Assembly: GCA_023404705.1 (NCBI GenBank)
Contig: JAEYAU010000038.1
Location: 1 to 15,137, forward strand
Origin: Pseudomonadota bacterium
GTDB taxonomy: Bacteria > Pseudomonadota > Alphaproteobacteria > Rhizobiales > Xanthobacteraceae
Direction of reading: 5' to 3'
DNA: 15,137 nucleotides
The translations under genes were made by a program, and so were the position numbers. Shown piece after piece: positions 7,351-14,183 of the stretch (position 1 is the stretch's first letter; each line of letters starts with the position of its first letter). The notes beneath the pieces are model-generated. The model saw nothing but the letters and a program-made list of their open reading frames with translations, made no database searches and was not told where the DNA came from.

Positions 7351-8211
7351 ATGCACGTCACGGTGAATGGTGTCCGCCTGTTCTTCGACGTCGAAGGAGC
7401 GTCGTTGGTGCCGGACGGTCCGAGGATGCGCGAGAAACCCGTGCTGCTTCTGCTCCATGGCGGACCGGGCTTCGACCATTCGATGTTCAAGCCCACCTAT
7501 TCGGCGCTCTCGGATATCGCTCAGGTCGTGTATCTCGATCATCGCGGCAACGGCCGTAGCGATCCGGGCGCGCGCGAGACATGGACCTTGGCGCAATGGG
7601 GCGATGACGTGCGCGGCTTCTGCGATGCGCTCGGCATCGTCCGTCCAATCGTGCTCGGCGTGTCGTTCGGCGGCATGGTCGCGCTGTCCTATGCGACGCG
7701 GCACGCCGATCATCCCGGCAAGCTGATATTGATCAGCACGGAGGCGAAGGCCGGCACGCACATCGACAGGCGCGTTGCGCTGTTCGAACGCTTCGGCGGG
7801 TCCGAGCTCGGGACTCTTGCACGCAAGCGATTTCTGGAAGGCCACGCGGATCAGGCCTCGCTCGATGCAAGGCGCCGTCTGGCGTTCCCGCACTACACGC
7901 GCAAGCCCCGCAATCCCGAGATCGGGCAGCGGGTCATCACCCGTCCGGACGTGCTGCAATGGTTCACGCAGCCTGGCGGCGAAGCGCACACCTTCGATCT
8001 GACCTCGAGGCTCGCGGCGATCCGCTGCCCCACGCTCGTCATGGGTGGCGAGGATGATCCGATGATCCCGATCGAGTGCCAGGCCGACATTGCGGCGGCG
8101 CTTCCGGGCGGACTTGTGCGGTTCGAACGCGTCCCGGATTGCGGACACGCCGTGATGCCCGATGCGCCCGAGCGCGCGCTGGCGGCCATCCGCGACTTCA
8201 TCCTCGCGTGA
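7351..8211 (+). CDS. Alpha/beta hydrolase (proline iminopeptidase-like)
   Basis: This is a 286-residue single-domain alpha/beta hydrolase. The HGGPG oxyanion segment (36-40), the LDHRGNGRSDPG loop (62-73), the nucleophile elbow GVSFGG with Ser105, acid Asp236 in GGEDDPMIP and His266 in CGHAVMP form a complete catalytic set. HGGPG and DHRGNGRS recall proline iminopeptidases (S33), but the same motifs occur in many esterases, so the substrate is unknown. There is no signal peptide, so it is cytoplasmic. It is the sixth gene in the same direction after the recycling set, but a 55-bp gap with no clear Shine-Dalgarno sequence precedes its ATG. Membership of the operon is possible, not shown. It abuts the gshB stop with no spacer. 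Confidence 0.8.
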   Translation: MHVTVNGVRLFFDVEGASLVPDGPRMREKPVLLLLHGGPGFDHSMFKPTYSALSDIAQVVYLDHRGNGRSDPGARETWTLAQWGDDVRGFCDALGIVRPIVLGVSFGGMVALSYATRHADHPGKLILISTEAKAGTHIDRRVALFERFGGSELGTLARKRFLEGHADQASLDARRRLAFPHYTRKPRNPEIGQRVITRPDVLQWFTQPGGEAHTFDLTSRLAAIRCPTLVMGGEDDPMIPIECQADIAAALPGGLVRFERVPDCGHAVMPDAPERALAAIRDFILA

Positions 8212-9156
8212 TCACGCGCCGCGCTTCTCCGCGATCTTGTCCCAGATCATCGCCGCGATGTCCGGCCCGCCGAGATTCTTGATCGCACGGATGCCGGTGG
8301 GCGAGGTCACGTTGATCTCGGTGAGCCAGCCATCGATCACGTCGATGCCGACGAACAGCAGTCCGCGCTCGCGCAGCGCCGGGCCGATGGCGGCGCAGAT
8401 CTCGCGTTCGCGCGGGGTCAGCTCGGTGTCCTTCGGCGTGCCGCCGCGCACCATGTTTGAGCGCAGGTCATCGGGCGCCGGCACGCGGTTGACCGCGCCC
8501 GCGTATTCGCCGTCCACCAAAATGATGCGCTTGTCGCCGTGCTTCACGGCGGGCAGGAATTTTTGCACCACCCATTGCTCGCGGAATGTGACCGTGAACA
8601 TGTCGAACAGCGAGCCGAAATTCAGGTCCTCATTCTTGAGCAGGAACACGCCTTCGCCGCCCTTGCCGTAGAGCGGCTTCATGACGATGTCGCCGTGCTC
8701 CGCGCGGAACGCCTTGATCTCGGCGAGGTCGCGCGTGATCAGCGTCGGCGGCATCAGCTCGGGGAAATGCATCACGAACACCTTCTCGGGTGCGTCGCGC
8801 ACGCTCGCCGGGTCGTTGACCACGAGAGTCTTGGGGTGCACGCGCTCGAGCAGATGCGTGGTCGTGATATAGGCGAGGTCGAAGGGCGGGTCCTGGCGCA
8901 GCAGGATCACATCGAAGCTCGTCAGCTCCACGCGGCGCGGCTCCCCCAGGGTAAAGTGGTCCCCGACAGTGTCCCGCACCTGCAGGGATCGGACGGTCGC
9001 GAACACCCGGCCCTCGCGCATCGCTAGCGCGGCCGGCGTGTAATAGGCGAGCGAATGCCCGCGTACTTGCGCCTCCAGCAGGAGCGCGAAGGTGGAATCG
9101 CCGCGGATGTTGATCCGCTCGATCGGGTCCATCTGCACCGCAACCGTGAGCGCCAT
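8212..9156 (-). CDS. gshB: Glutathione synthetase
   Basis: GshB ligates glycine to gamma-glutamylcysteine with ATP in the cytoplasm. The 314-residue product matches the prokaryotic ATP-grasp family (E. coli, 316). It has the N-terminal QMDPIERINIRGDSTF segment, LLRQDPPFDLAYITTTHLLE, VVNDPASVRDAPEKVF, the glycine-rich ATP-grasp loop MKPLYGKGGEGVF, the RIILVDGEYAGAVNRVP strand pair and the C-terminal LTEINVTSPTGIR metal-binding motif. In Hyphomicrobiales it usually follows yraN in the same direction, as broadly here, but a chemotaxis receptor gene on the opposite strand lies between them. gshB therefore needs its own promoter, probably in the 95-bp gap shared with the receptor gene. Confidence 0.95.
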   Translation of the reverse strand: MALTVAVQMDPIERINIRGDSTFALLLEAQVRGHSLAYYTPAALAMREGRVFATVRSLQVRDTVGDHFTLGEPRRVELTSFDVILLRQDPPFDLAYITTTHLLERVHPKTLVVNDPASVRDAPEKVFVMHFPELMPPTLITRDLAEIKAFRAEHGDIVMKPLYGKGGEGVFLLKNEDLNFGSLFDMFTVTFREQWVVQKFLPAVKHGDKRIILVDGEYAGAVNRVPAPDDLRSNMVRGGTPKDTELTPREREICAAIGPALRERGLLFVGIDVIDGWLTEINVTSPTGIRAIKNLGGPDIAAMIWDKIAEKRGA

Positions 9157-9251
9157 CGAGCCATGTCCATTTGCAGGGGGGCGATGCCGCCCGGTCTACA
9201 CCGAAGCTTAACCAGGAGGCAGCCAATTTACCGGGGAGTGCTGTATTAGGG

Positions 9252-10940
9252 ATGCCGGGGAAAATGCCCAAACTTTCGATCGCCGCCAAGCTCTATGCCA
9301 TCTTTGCCCTGCTCGCCACCGCCACCCTGGCGCTGGCCGGCATCGCGGTGACGAACGCCCGGCATCACGCCGCCATGACCAGCGAGTACGAGACCTCGCT
9401 CGTCGGTACCCAGAACGTCGAGCGCGTCAACGGCCTGATCTATGCGGTCGTGATGGAGTCGCGCGGCGTCTACATGTCGGCCGACACCGCGGCCGCGAAG
9501 CGCTTCGGCGCGCCGCTCCTCAAGTTCAACGATCGCATCGTCCAGGTCGTGGACGACTGGCGCCGCAATGTGCGCAGCGACGATGCCAAGCAGTTCGCCG
9601 AGTTCTCCGAGCGCATCAAGCAGTTCGTCGAATTCCGCAAGGAGCTGGTCCGCCTTGGCACCGAGGTGGCGCCCGCCAAGGGCCGCGAATGGGGCGACAA
9701 TGACGCCAACCGCAGCGTCCGTACCGCGCTCAACAAGGACCTCGAAGGTCTCGCCGCCACCTATGACGCGCGCACCAAGCGCATCTATGGCGAGCTGCAG
9801 GACAATCTGAATGAGACCATCTGGGTGCTGAGCGCCCTCGCGCTCGCCGCCATCGCACTTGCGGCCGTCGGCGTGCTCATCATCTGGCGCTCGGTCACGC
9901 GACCACTCGGCGAGATCACCCGCATCACAGAGCAGGTGGCGGGCGGCGCCACGGGCGTCACGATCCCATATGGCCAGCGCAGCGACGAGATCGGCGCGCT
10001 CTCGCGCTCGATCACGGTGTTCCAGACCGCCATGGAGCGCAACGAGGATCTCAATCGCACGGTGCGCAGCGACGCCGAGGCGCGCGCCAAGCGGCAGGAG
10101 AAGGTCGCGGCCGAGATCAACCAGTTCAACGGCGACGTCGAGGCGACGCTTGCCGAGCTCGGCCGCATCTCGGACGAGATGCTCAAAGCCTCGCTGCAGC
10201 TTTCCGCGGCCGCCGACCAGGCCGCGAGCCGCACCGAAGGCGCCGCGCATGCCTCGGCCGAAGCCTCCGCCAATGTGCGCGACATCGCGTCGGCCGCCGA
10301 GGAGCTCTCGGCCTCCGTGATGGAGATCGATCGGCAGGTGTCGCAGTCGAGCCAGATCGCCGGCAAGGCGGTGGGCGAGGCGGAGCGCACCAACAACGAG
10401 ATCAAGGCGCTCGACGATGCCGCCAAGCGCATCGGCGACGTCGTCAAGCTGATCACCGCAGTGGCCGAGCAGACCAATTTGCTGGCGCTCAACGCGACGA
10501 TCGAGGCGGCGCGCGCGGGCGAGGCCGGCAAGGGCTTCGCGGTGGTCGCGCAGGAGGTGAAGGCGCTCGCCGGCCAGACCGCCAAGGCCACGGAAGAGAT
10601 CACGGCGCAGATCTCGGGCATGCAACAGGCGACCGAGCGTTCGGTCAACGCCATCGCCAACATCCAGAGCACCATTCGCGAGGTCGGCGAGATCACGGCC
10701 GCGATCGCGGCCGCGGTGACCGAGCAGGGCGCCGCAACGCGCGAGATCGCGCGCAGCGCCGAGACCGCGTCGAATCGCACGCGCGAGACCGCGAATGACG
10801 TGAAGCAGGTCAATGAGTCCGCAAACGAGACGCGCAGCAACGCCGTCAATGTGAAGAGCGTCGCGGGCGACCTCGGCACCGCCGCCAAGCGCGTGCGCGG
10901 TCAGGTGGACGACTTCTTCCAGCGGCTGCGCAGTGCCTGA
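9252..10940 (+). CDS. Methyl-accepting chemotaxis protein
   Basis: This is a 562-residue transmembrane receptor. It has a short cytoplasmic start, TM1 at about 13-35, a roughly 150-residue all-helical periplasmic sensor with no recognisable ligand motif (possibly four-helix-bundle), TM2 at about 190-213, a HAMP domain to about 266 starting RSVTRPLGEITRI, and a long coiled-coil signalling domain. The hairpin tip, with AEQTNLLALNATIEAARAGE and GKGFAVVAQEVKALA near residues 405-440, is the near-invariant CheA/CheW contact site. There is no C-terminal CheR-binding pentapeptide. The start is uncertain: ATG 9252 follows AGGG very closely, and ATG 9264 (MPKLSIAAKLYA) follows GGGGA. No che genes are nearby, so this is an orphan receptor. 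The ligand is unknown. Confidence 0.92.
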   Translation: MPGKMPKLSIAAKLYAIFALLATATLALAGIAVTNARHHAAMTSEYETSLVGTQNVERVNGLIYAVVMESRGVYMSADTAAAKRFGAPLLKFNDRIVQVVDDWRRNVRSDDAKQFAEFSERIKQFVEFRKELVRLGTEVAPAKGREWGDNDANRSVRTALNKDLEGLAATYDARTKRIYGELQDNLNETIWVLSALALAAIALAAVGVLIIWRSVTRPLGEITRITEQVAGGATGVTIPYGQRSDEIGALSRSITVFQTAMERNEDLNRTVRSDAEARAKRQEKVAAEINQFNGDVEATLAELGRISDEMLKASLQLSAAADQAASRTEGAAHASAEASANVRDIASAAEELSASVMEIDRQVSQSSQIAGKAVGEAERTNNEIKALDDAAKRIGDVVKLITAVAEQTNLLALNATIEAARAGEAGKGFAVVAQEVKALAGQTAKATEEITAQISGMQQATERSVNAIANIQSTIREVGEITAAIAAAVTEQGAATREIARSAETASNRTRETANDVKQVNESANETRSNAVNVKSVAGDLGTAAKRVRGQVDDFFQRLRSA

Positions 10941-10948
10941 TGAGGCCA

Positions 10949-10997
10949 GCGCACGATCCCGAAAAGTGGATACCGGTTTTCGGACAAGATCGTGCGC
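10949..10997. repeat. REP-like palindrome between the MCP and yraN stops
   Basis: This 49-bp inverted repeat has perfect 10-bp outer arms (GCGCACGATC at 10949-10958 and GATCGTGCGC at 10988-10997) and an inner 7-bp pair CCGAAAA / TTTTCGG around GTGGATACCGG. It fills the 62-bp gap between two convergent genes. From memory, near-identical elements with the core AAAAGTGGATACCGGTTTT are abundant between genes in Bradyrhizobium and related genomes. Its place suits a bidirectional transcription terminator, but it lacks the classical T-tract after the outer stem. Confidence 0.75.
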
Positions 10998-11002
10998 CAA
11001 GC

Positions 11003-11389
11003 TTAAGGCGTCGCGTCGAAGGCATTCGTGAGGTGTCGCGGTAAGCGCCGCGGCGCCACCAGCACCACGTCGAACCGCATCTCTCGCATCACATCGTCGG
11101 GATGTCCCGCGAGCCAGGCTTCGGCGGCCGCGACGATACGCTGGCGCTGCCGCGGCGTAATGGCTTCCGCGGCGGCATCCAGATGATCGCGCGCCTTCAC
11201 CTCGACGAACACCAGTGTTTCGCGGCGCCGGGCCACGATATCGATCTCGCCGACGGGACTTTTCCAGCGCCGCGCGACGATGCGGTATCCTTTGGCGAGC
11301 AGCCAGGCGGCCGCGCGCATCTCGGCCGAGAGCCCGAGCCGGAACGCAGCCTGCCGTTCGGGTCGCGGTCCGTTCTCGCGGCGCCCCAT
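11003..11389 (-). CDS. yraN: YraN / UPF0102 family endonuclease-fold protein
   Basis: This 128-residue protein has the UPF0102 pattern: an N-terminal helix with AAAWLLAKGYRIVARRW, then the core SPVGEIDIVARRRETLVFVEVKAR, whose Glu-x-Asp and Glu-x-Lys pairs form a PD-(D/E)xK-like nuclease site, then PRQRQRIVAAAEAWL and a final FDVVLV strand. The family has a restriction-endonuclease-like fold with no firmly established role. A strong GGAGGGG ribosome-binding site precedes ATG 11389. In related genomes it normally follows rsmI, divergent from the LpoA-like gene. Here rsmI is missing and yraN itself is first from that intergenic region. Its stop faces the MCP stop across the REP-like palindrome. 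Confidence 0.9.
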   Translation of the reverse strand: MGRRENGPRPERQAAFRLGLSAEMRAAAWLLAKGYRIVARRWKSPVGEIDIVARRRETLVFVEVKARDHLDAAAEAITPRQRQRIVAAAEAWLAGHPDDVMREMRFDVVLVAPRRLPRHLTNAFDATP

Positions 11390-11412
11390 CGCGTCCCCTC
11401 CGTGGCAAACCG

Positions 11413-11420
11413 TTAACCAT
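11413..11420 (+). promoter_or_regulatory. TTAACCAT, possible CtrA half-site
   Basis: TTAACCAT is the half-site recognised by CtrA, the alphaproteobacterial cell-cycle regulator. It lies in the divergent gap between yraN and the LpoA-like gene. A second TTAACC (11470-11475) lies 57 bp downstream, inside the proposed promoter of the lipoprotein gene, but the canonical TTAA-N7-TTAA spacing is absent. The match is short and could be chance, although AT-rich octamers are rare in this GC-rich DNA. Confidence 0.3.
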
Positions 11421-11460
11421 AAATTGCCGTAACGCCAAGTCGGGGACTGGGCTCAAGGTT

Positions 11461-11489
11461 TTGACTTAATTAACCTTCACTCACATTAT
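11461..11489 (+). promoter_or_regulatory. Candidate sigma-70-type promoter for the LpoA-like gene
   Basis: TTGACT (11461-11466, five of six bases of the -35 consensus) is followed after 17 bp by CATTAT (11484-11489, four of six of the -10 consensus). Transcription would start near 11496 and give a leader of about 90 nt before the GTG start at 11587. The segment is clearly more AT-rich than its surroundings. Confidence 0.5.
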
Positions 11490-11572
11490 GCCGGTGTGGG
11501 GTCGCGAACAGGGGACCGGTTCTCGGGACCTCCGCACGTCGTGGACTGGCGCCGCCGCAGTGTGGCGTACCC

Positions 11573-11580
11573 GGGGGAGG
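11573..11580 (+). promoter_or_regulatory. Ribosome-binding site fixing the GTG start of the LpoA-like gene
   Basis: GGGGGAGG ends 6 bp before GTG 11587. It decides this start over the in-frame ATG at 11488, which would add 33 residues ahead of the lipoprotein signal peptide and would sit on the proposed -10 box. Confidence 0.75.
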
Positions 11581-11586
11581 TTCGCC

Positions 11587-12798
11587 GTGTCCCGAATCGC
11601 GCAGGAGCAACAGACGCGTCTGACGCGTCGGATGGCGACCTTCGCCGTGCTGGCGGCGGCGACGACGCTCGCCGCCTGCGGTGGCGGCAGCATGTTCCCG
11701 AGCGATTTTTTCGGCGGCGCGCCGCAGCCCGCGCAGACGCAGCAGCCCGCGCAGATCGGCACCGGTCAGGTGAAGGTCGCGCTCCTGCTCCCGCTCTCCG
11801 CCGCCGGCAATGCGGGCGTGGTGGCGCAGTCCATGCGCAACGCCGCCGACATGGCGCTCGCCGAATTCCAGAACCCGAACGTCCAGCTGCTCGTGAAGGA
11901 CGACGGCGGCACCGCGCAGGGCGCGCAGGCGGCCGCGCAGGCCGCGCTCGCCGAAGGCGCCGAGATCATTCTCGGGCCGCTGTTCGCGGTCTCGGTCACG
12001 GGCGCCGCGCAAGTCGCGCGGCCGCGCGGGGTGCCGATCATCGCGTTCTCGACCGATACCAACGTCGCGGCGCGCGGTGTTTACCTGCTGAGCTTCCTGC
12101 CCGAGTCCGACGTCGATCGCGTCGTCGATTACGCGGTCGCGCGCGGCAAGCGCTCGTTCGCGGCCGCGGTGCCGGACAATGCGTACGGCACCGTGGTGGA
12201 AGCCGAGTTCAAGCAGGCGGTCGCGCGCAAGGGCGGCCGCATCGTCGGCATTGAGCGCTATCCGCTGGACAAGGCGCAATTGCAGGGCCCGGTGCAGCGC
12301 GTCGCACAGGCAGCGCGGCAAGCCGACGCCGTGTTCATTCCGGACGGCGCCGATGCTGTACCCGAAGTCGCGGCGGTGCTGACGGCCGGAGGCGTCAATT
12401 CAAAGCGCACGCAGTTCATGGGGACCGGCCTGTGGGACGATCCGCGCATCCATGCGGATGCCAACCTGCAGAACGGCTGGTTCGCGGCCCCCGACAATGC
12501 GGGCTTCCGCGGCTTCTCGCAGCGCTATCGCACGCGCTACGGCCAGGATCCGGTGCGCACCGCGACGCTCGCCTATGACGCGGTCTCGCTCGTCGCCGCG
12601 CTGGTGAAGACGCAAGGCGCGCAGCGCTTCTCGGACGAGATCCTCACCAACGCCTCGGGCTTCTCGGGCATCGACGGCATCTTCCGCTTCCGCCCCGACG
12701 GCACCAATCAGCGCGGCCTCGCGGTGCTGCGCGTCACGCCCTCCGGCGGGCAGGTCGTGAGCCCCGCGCCGAAGGCGTTCAGCGCGTCGGGGACGTGA
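11587..12798 (+). CDS. LpoA-like penicillin-binding protein activator (lipoprotein, type 1 periplasmic-binding fold)
   Basis: This is a 403-residue predicted lipoprotein. It has a basic n-region (TRLTRRM), a hydrophobic stretch AVLAAATTLAAC and lipobox L28-A-A-C31, followed by a Gly/Pro/Gln-rich linker to about residue 58. The mature part is one type 1 periplasmic-binding domain: VKVALLLPLSAAGN, a helix with MRNAADMALAEFQN, LVKDDGGTAQGAQAAAQAAL, EGAEIILGPLFA, GVPIIAFSTD and a C-terminal DGIFRFRPDG strand. This matches the C-terminal domain of LpoA, which stimulates PBP1a from the outer membrane in E. coli. The alphaproteobacterial form has only this domain. It could be a leucine-type transport binding protein, but the lipid anchor and the neighbours yraN and hemW favour the activator call. 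The role is inferred from family and locus. Confidence 0.82.
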   Translation: MSRIAQEQQTRLTRRMATFAVLAAATTLAACGGGSMFPSDFFGGAPQPAQTQQPAQIGTGQVKVALLLPLSAAGNAGVVAQSMRNAADMALAEFQNPNVQLLVKDDGGTAQGAQAAAQAALAEGAEIILGPLFAVSVTGAAQVARPRGVPIIAFSTDTNVAARGVYLLSFLPESDVDRVVDYAVARGKRSFAAAVPDNAYGTVVEAEFKQAVARKGGRIVGIERYPLDKAQLQGPVQRVAQAARQADAVFIPDGADAVPEVAAVLTAGGVNSKRTQFMGTGLWDDPRIHADANLQNGWFAAPDNAGFRGFSQRYRTRYGQDPVRTATLAYDAVSLVAALVKTQGAQRFSDEILTNASGFSGIDGIFRFRPDGTNQRGLAVLRVTPSGGQVVSPAPKAFSASGT

Positions 12799-12825
12799 TT
12801 CCCAAAATCTGATCTCGCTTGATTC

Positions 12826-12910
12826 CCGTTCGTCCCCGCGAAAGCGGGGACCCAGAGCGGCATGCACCGAGCTTGCGGCGCTGGGTACCCGCTTCCGCGG
12901 GTACGAACGG
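12826..12910. repeat. 85-bp compound palindrome (two hairpins within a larger inverted repeat)
   Basis: The outer arms CCGTTCGT (12826-12833) and ACGAACGG (12903-12910) are a perfect 8-bp inverted pair. Inside lie two perfect 8-bp stems with 4-base loops: GTCCCCGC-GAAA-GCGGGGAC (12832-12851) and GTACCCGC-TTCC-GCGGGTAC (12885-12904). CCCAG / CTGGG pairs them internally. The element lies between the convergent LpoA-like and hemW genes. From memory, similar elements with CCCGCGAAAGCGGG are dispersed in Bradyrhizobium and related genomes and resemble BIME/REP units moved by RAYT transposases. It could also act as a terminator for both genes. Confidence 0.8.
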
Positions 12911-12926
12911 AGTATGGACCGATCGT

Positions 12927-14093
12927 CTACGCCGCGAGATCGGCGACCACCGCATCGAGGATCGGGAAGCCGGCATGCGTCACGCGCAGCCGGCCGTCAT
13001 CGGTGAGCTCGATGAAGCCTTCCTTGCGCAGATGCGCGACGCGCAGGGTGTCGAGCGCCTGGCCCGAGAGCTCCGCGTAGCGCCGCAGATCGATGCCTTC
13101 GGCGAGGCGCAGGCCCATCAGCAGGAACTCGTCGGCCTGCTCCCCCTTGCTCAGCACATCGTCGGTGACCAGGCCGTGGCCGTTCGCCTCGACGCGCATC
13201 AGCCAGGACTCGGGCCGCTTCTCGGTCGCGGTGGCGCGCCTCCGGCCATCGACAATGAGCCGGCCATGCGCGCCGGGGCCGACGCCCGCATACTCGCCGT
13301 AGCGCCAGTAGAGCAAATTGTGCCGGCACTCGGCGCCGGGCCGCGCGTGATTCGAGATCTCGTAGGCCGGCAGGCCATGCGCCTCGCACGCCTCTTGCGT
13401 GGTGTCGTAGAGGGCGCGCCCCTCGTCGTCGTTCGGGATCACGAGCTTGCCGGACGCATGCAGTGCCGCGAACGGCGTCTCCTGCTCGATGGTGAGCTGA
13501 TAGAGCGAGAGATGCTCGGCGGCTTCCGAGATCGCGAGCTCGAGCTCGCGCCGCCAGACATCCGGGCTTTGGCCGGGCCGCGCGTAGATGAGATCGAACG
13601 AGGAGCGCTCGAACACGGAGCGCGCGATCTTGACGGCATCGAGCGCCTCGCGCGCGGAATGCAGCCGTCCCAGACTCTTCAGCGACGCATCGTCGAGCGA
13701 CTGCACGCCGAGCGAGACGCGGTTGACGCCGGCCGCGCGATAGCCGCGGAAGCGCTCGGCCTCGACGCTGGTCGGATTGGCCTCGAGGGTGACTTCAACG
13801 TCCGGCGCCACCGTCCAATGCGCCGCGATCGCGTCGAGGATCGCGCCGACCGTCGCGGGCTGCATCAGCGAGGGCGTGCCGCCGCCGAAGAAGATGGTCG
13901 ACACCGTGCGCCCCGGCGCGCGCGCTGCGGCGCTCGCGATCTCGGCCGTGAAGGCGCGCACGTAGCGCGCCTCGTCGATCGCGGCGTGGCGCACGTGGCT
14001 GTTGAAGTCGCAGTAGGGGCACTTGGACAGGCAGAAGGGCCAGTGCACATAGACCCCGAAGCCCGGGTCGAAGCTCGTGTTCATGGGACCCAT
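12927..14093 (-). CDS. hemW: HemW, radical SAM heme chaperone (coproporphyrinogen oxidase-like)
   Basis: This 388-residue radical SAM protein has the cluster motif C21-x3-C25-x2-C28 in FCLSKCPYCDFNS, FFGGGTPSLM (68-77), LEANPTSVE, GVNRVSLGVQSLDD, DLIYARPGQ and the HemW-type HNLLYW motif in CRHNLLYWRYGEYAGVGPGAHG. Length and the HNxxYW motif favour HemW, a heme-binding protein that delivers heme to haemoproteins, over the true oxygen-independent oxidase HemN. Two starts are close: ATG 14093, and ATG 14084 (MNTSFDP); neither has a clear ribosome-binding site. In related genomes hemW directly follows rdgB. Here a plus-strand gene separates them, so hemW needs a promoter in the 90-bp gap upstream. 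Confidence 0.9.
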   Translation of the reverse strand: MGPMNTSFDPGFGVYVHWPFCLSKCPYCDFNSHVRHAAIDEARYVRAFTAEIASAAARAPGRTVSTIFFGGGTPSLMQPATVGAILDAIAAHWTVAPDVEVTLEANPTSVEAERFRGYRAAGVNRVSLGVQSLDDASLKSLGRLHSAREALDAVKIARSVFERSSFDLIYARPGQSPDVWRRELELAISEAAEHLSLYQLTIEQETPFAALHASGKLVIPNDDEGRALYDTTQEACEAHGLPAYEISNHARPGAECRHNLLYWRYGEYAGVGPGAHGRLIVDGRRRATATEKRPESWLMRVEANGHGLVTDDVLSKGEQADEFLLMGLRLAEGIDLRRYAELSGQALDTLRVAHLRKEGFIELTDDGRLRVTHAGFPILDAVVADLAA

Positions 14094-14105
14094 ATGGCAT
14101 TTTTG

Positions 14106-14158
14106 CCGGGTCGGGTCACGGACCCGGAACTACGCATATCCACAGTCGCGTGACCCGG
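14106..14158. repeat. Cluster of CCGGGTC / GACCCGG inverted repeats in the hemW / RibD-C-like gap
   Basis: CCGGGTC (14106-14112) pairs with GACCCGG at both 14121-14127 and 14152-14158. In addition CGGGTCACG (14112-14120) is perfectly inverted at 14149-14157. Alternative hairpins are therefore possible in the 90-bp gap between two divergent genes. Arms of this kind in a divergent promoter region could be an operator for a dimeric regulator, or a mobile palindromic remnant. No clear -35/-10 pair was seen for either gene. Confidence 0.5.
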
Positions 14159-14183
14159 ATCAGATCACGCGCAAAAGGCTCCC

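Noticed and set aside
9179..9192. GGGCG-ATGC-CGCCC hairpin upstream of the MCP as an operator or attenuator
   Set aside because: A 5-bp stem is common by chance in DNA this GC-rich, and it has no T-tract or partner site.
9246..11456. 736-residue open frame on the minus strand across the MCP and yraN region
   Set aside because: It lies opposite the clearly coding MCP and out of frame with yraN. The product is Arg/Gly/Ala-rich with no family pattern. Long antisense frames are expected at this GC content.
11488..11586. N-terminal extension of the LpoA-like protein from ATG 11488
   Set aside because: It would bury the lipoprotein signal peptide. GTG 11587 has GGGGGAGG at ideal spacing, and the ATG overlaps the proposed -10 box.
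12797..12827. Repeated GATTCCC (12797-12803 and 12821-12827) as a target-site duplication of the palindromic element
   Set aside because: Both copies lie on the same side of the element, and the repeat is only 7 bp.
12819..14153. 444-residue plus-strand frame opposite hemW
   Set aside because: It starts inside the palindromic repeat and is antisense to the complete radical SAM gene.
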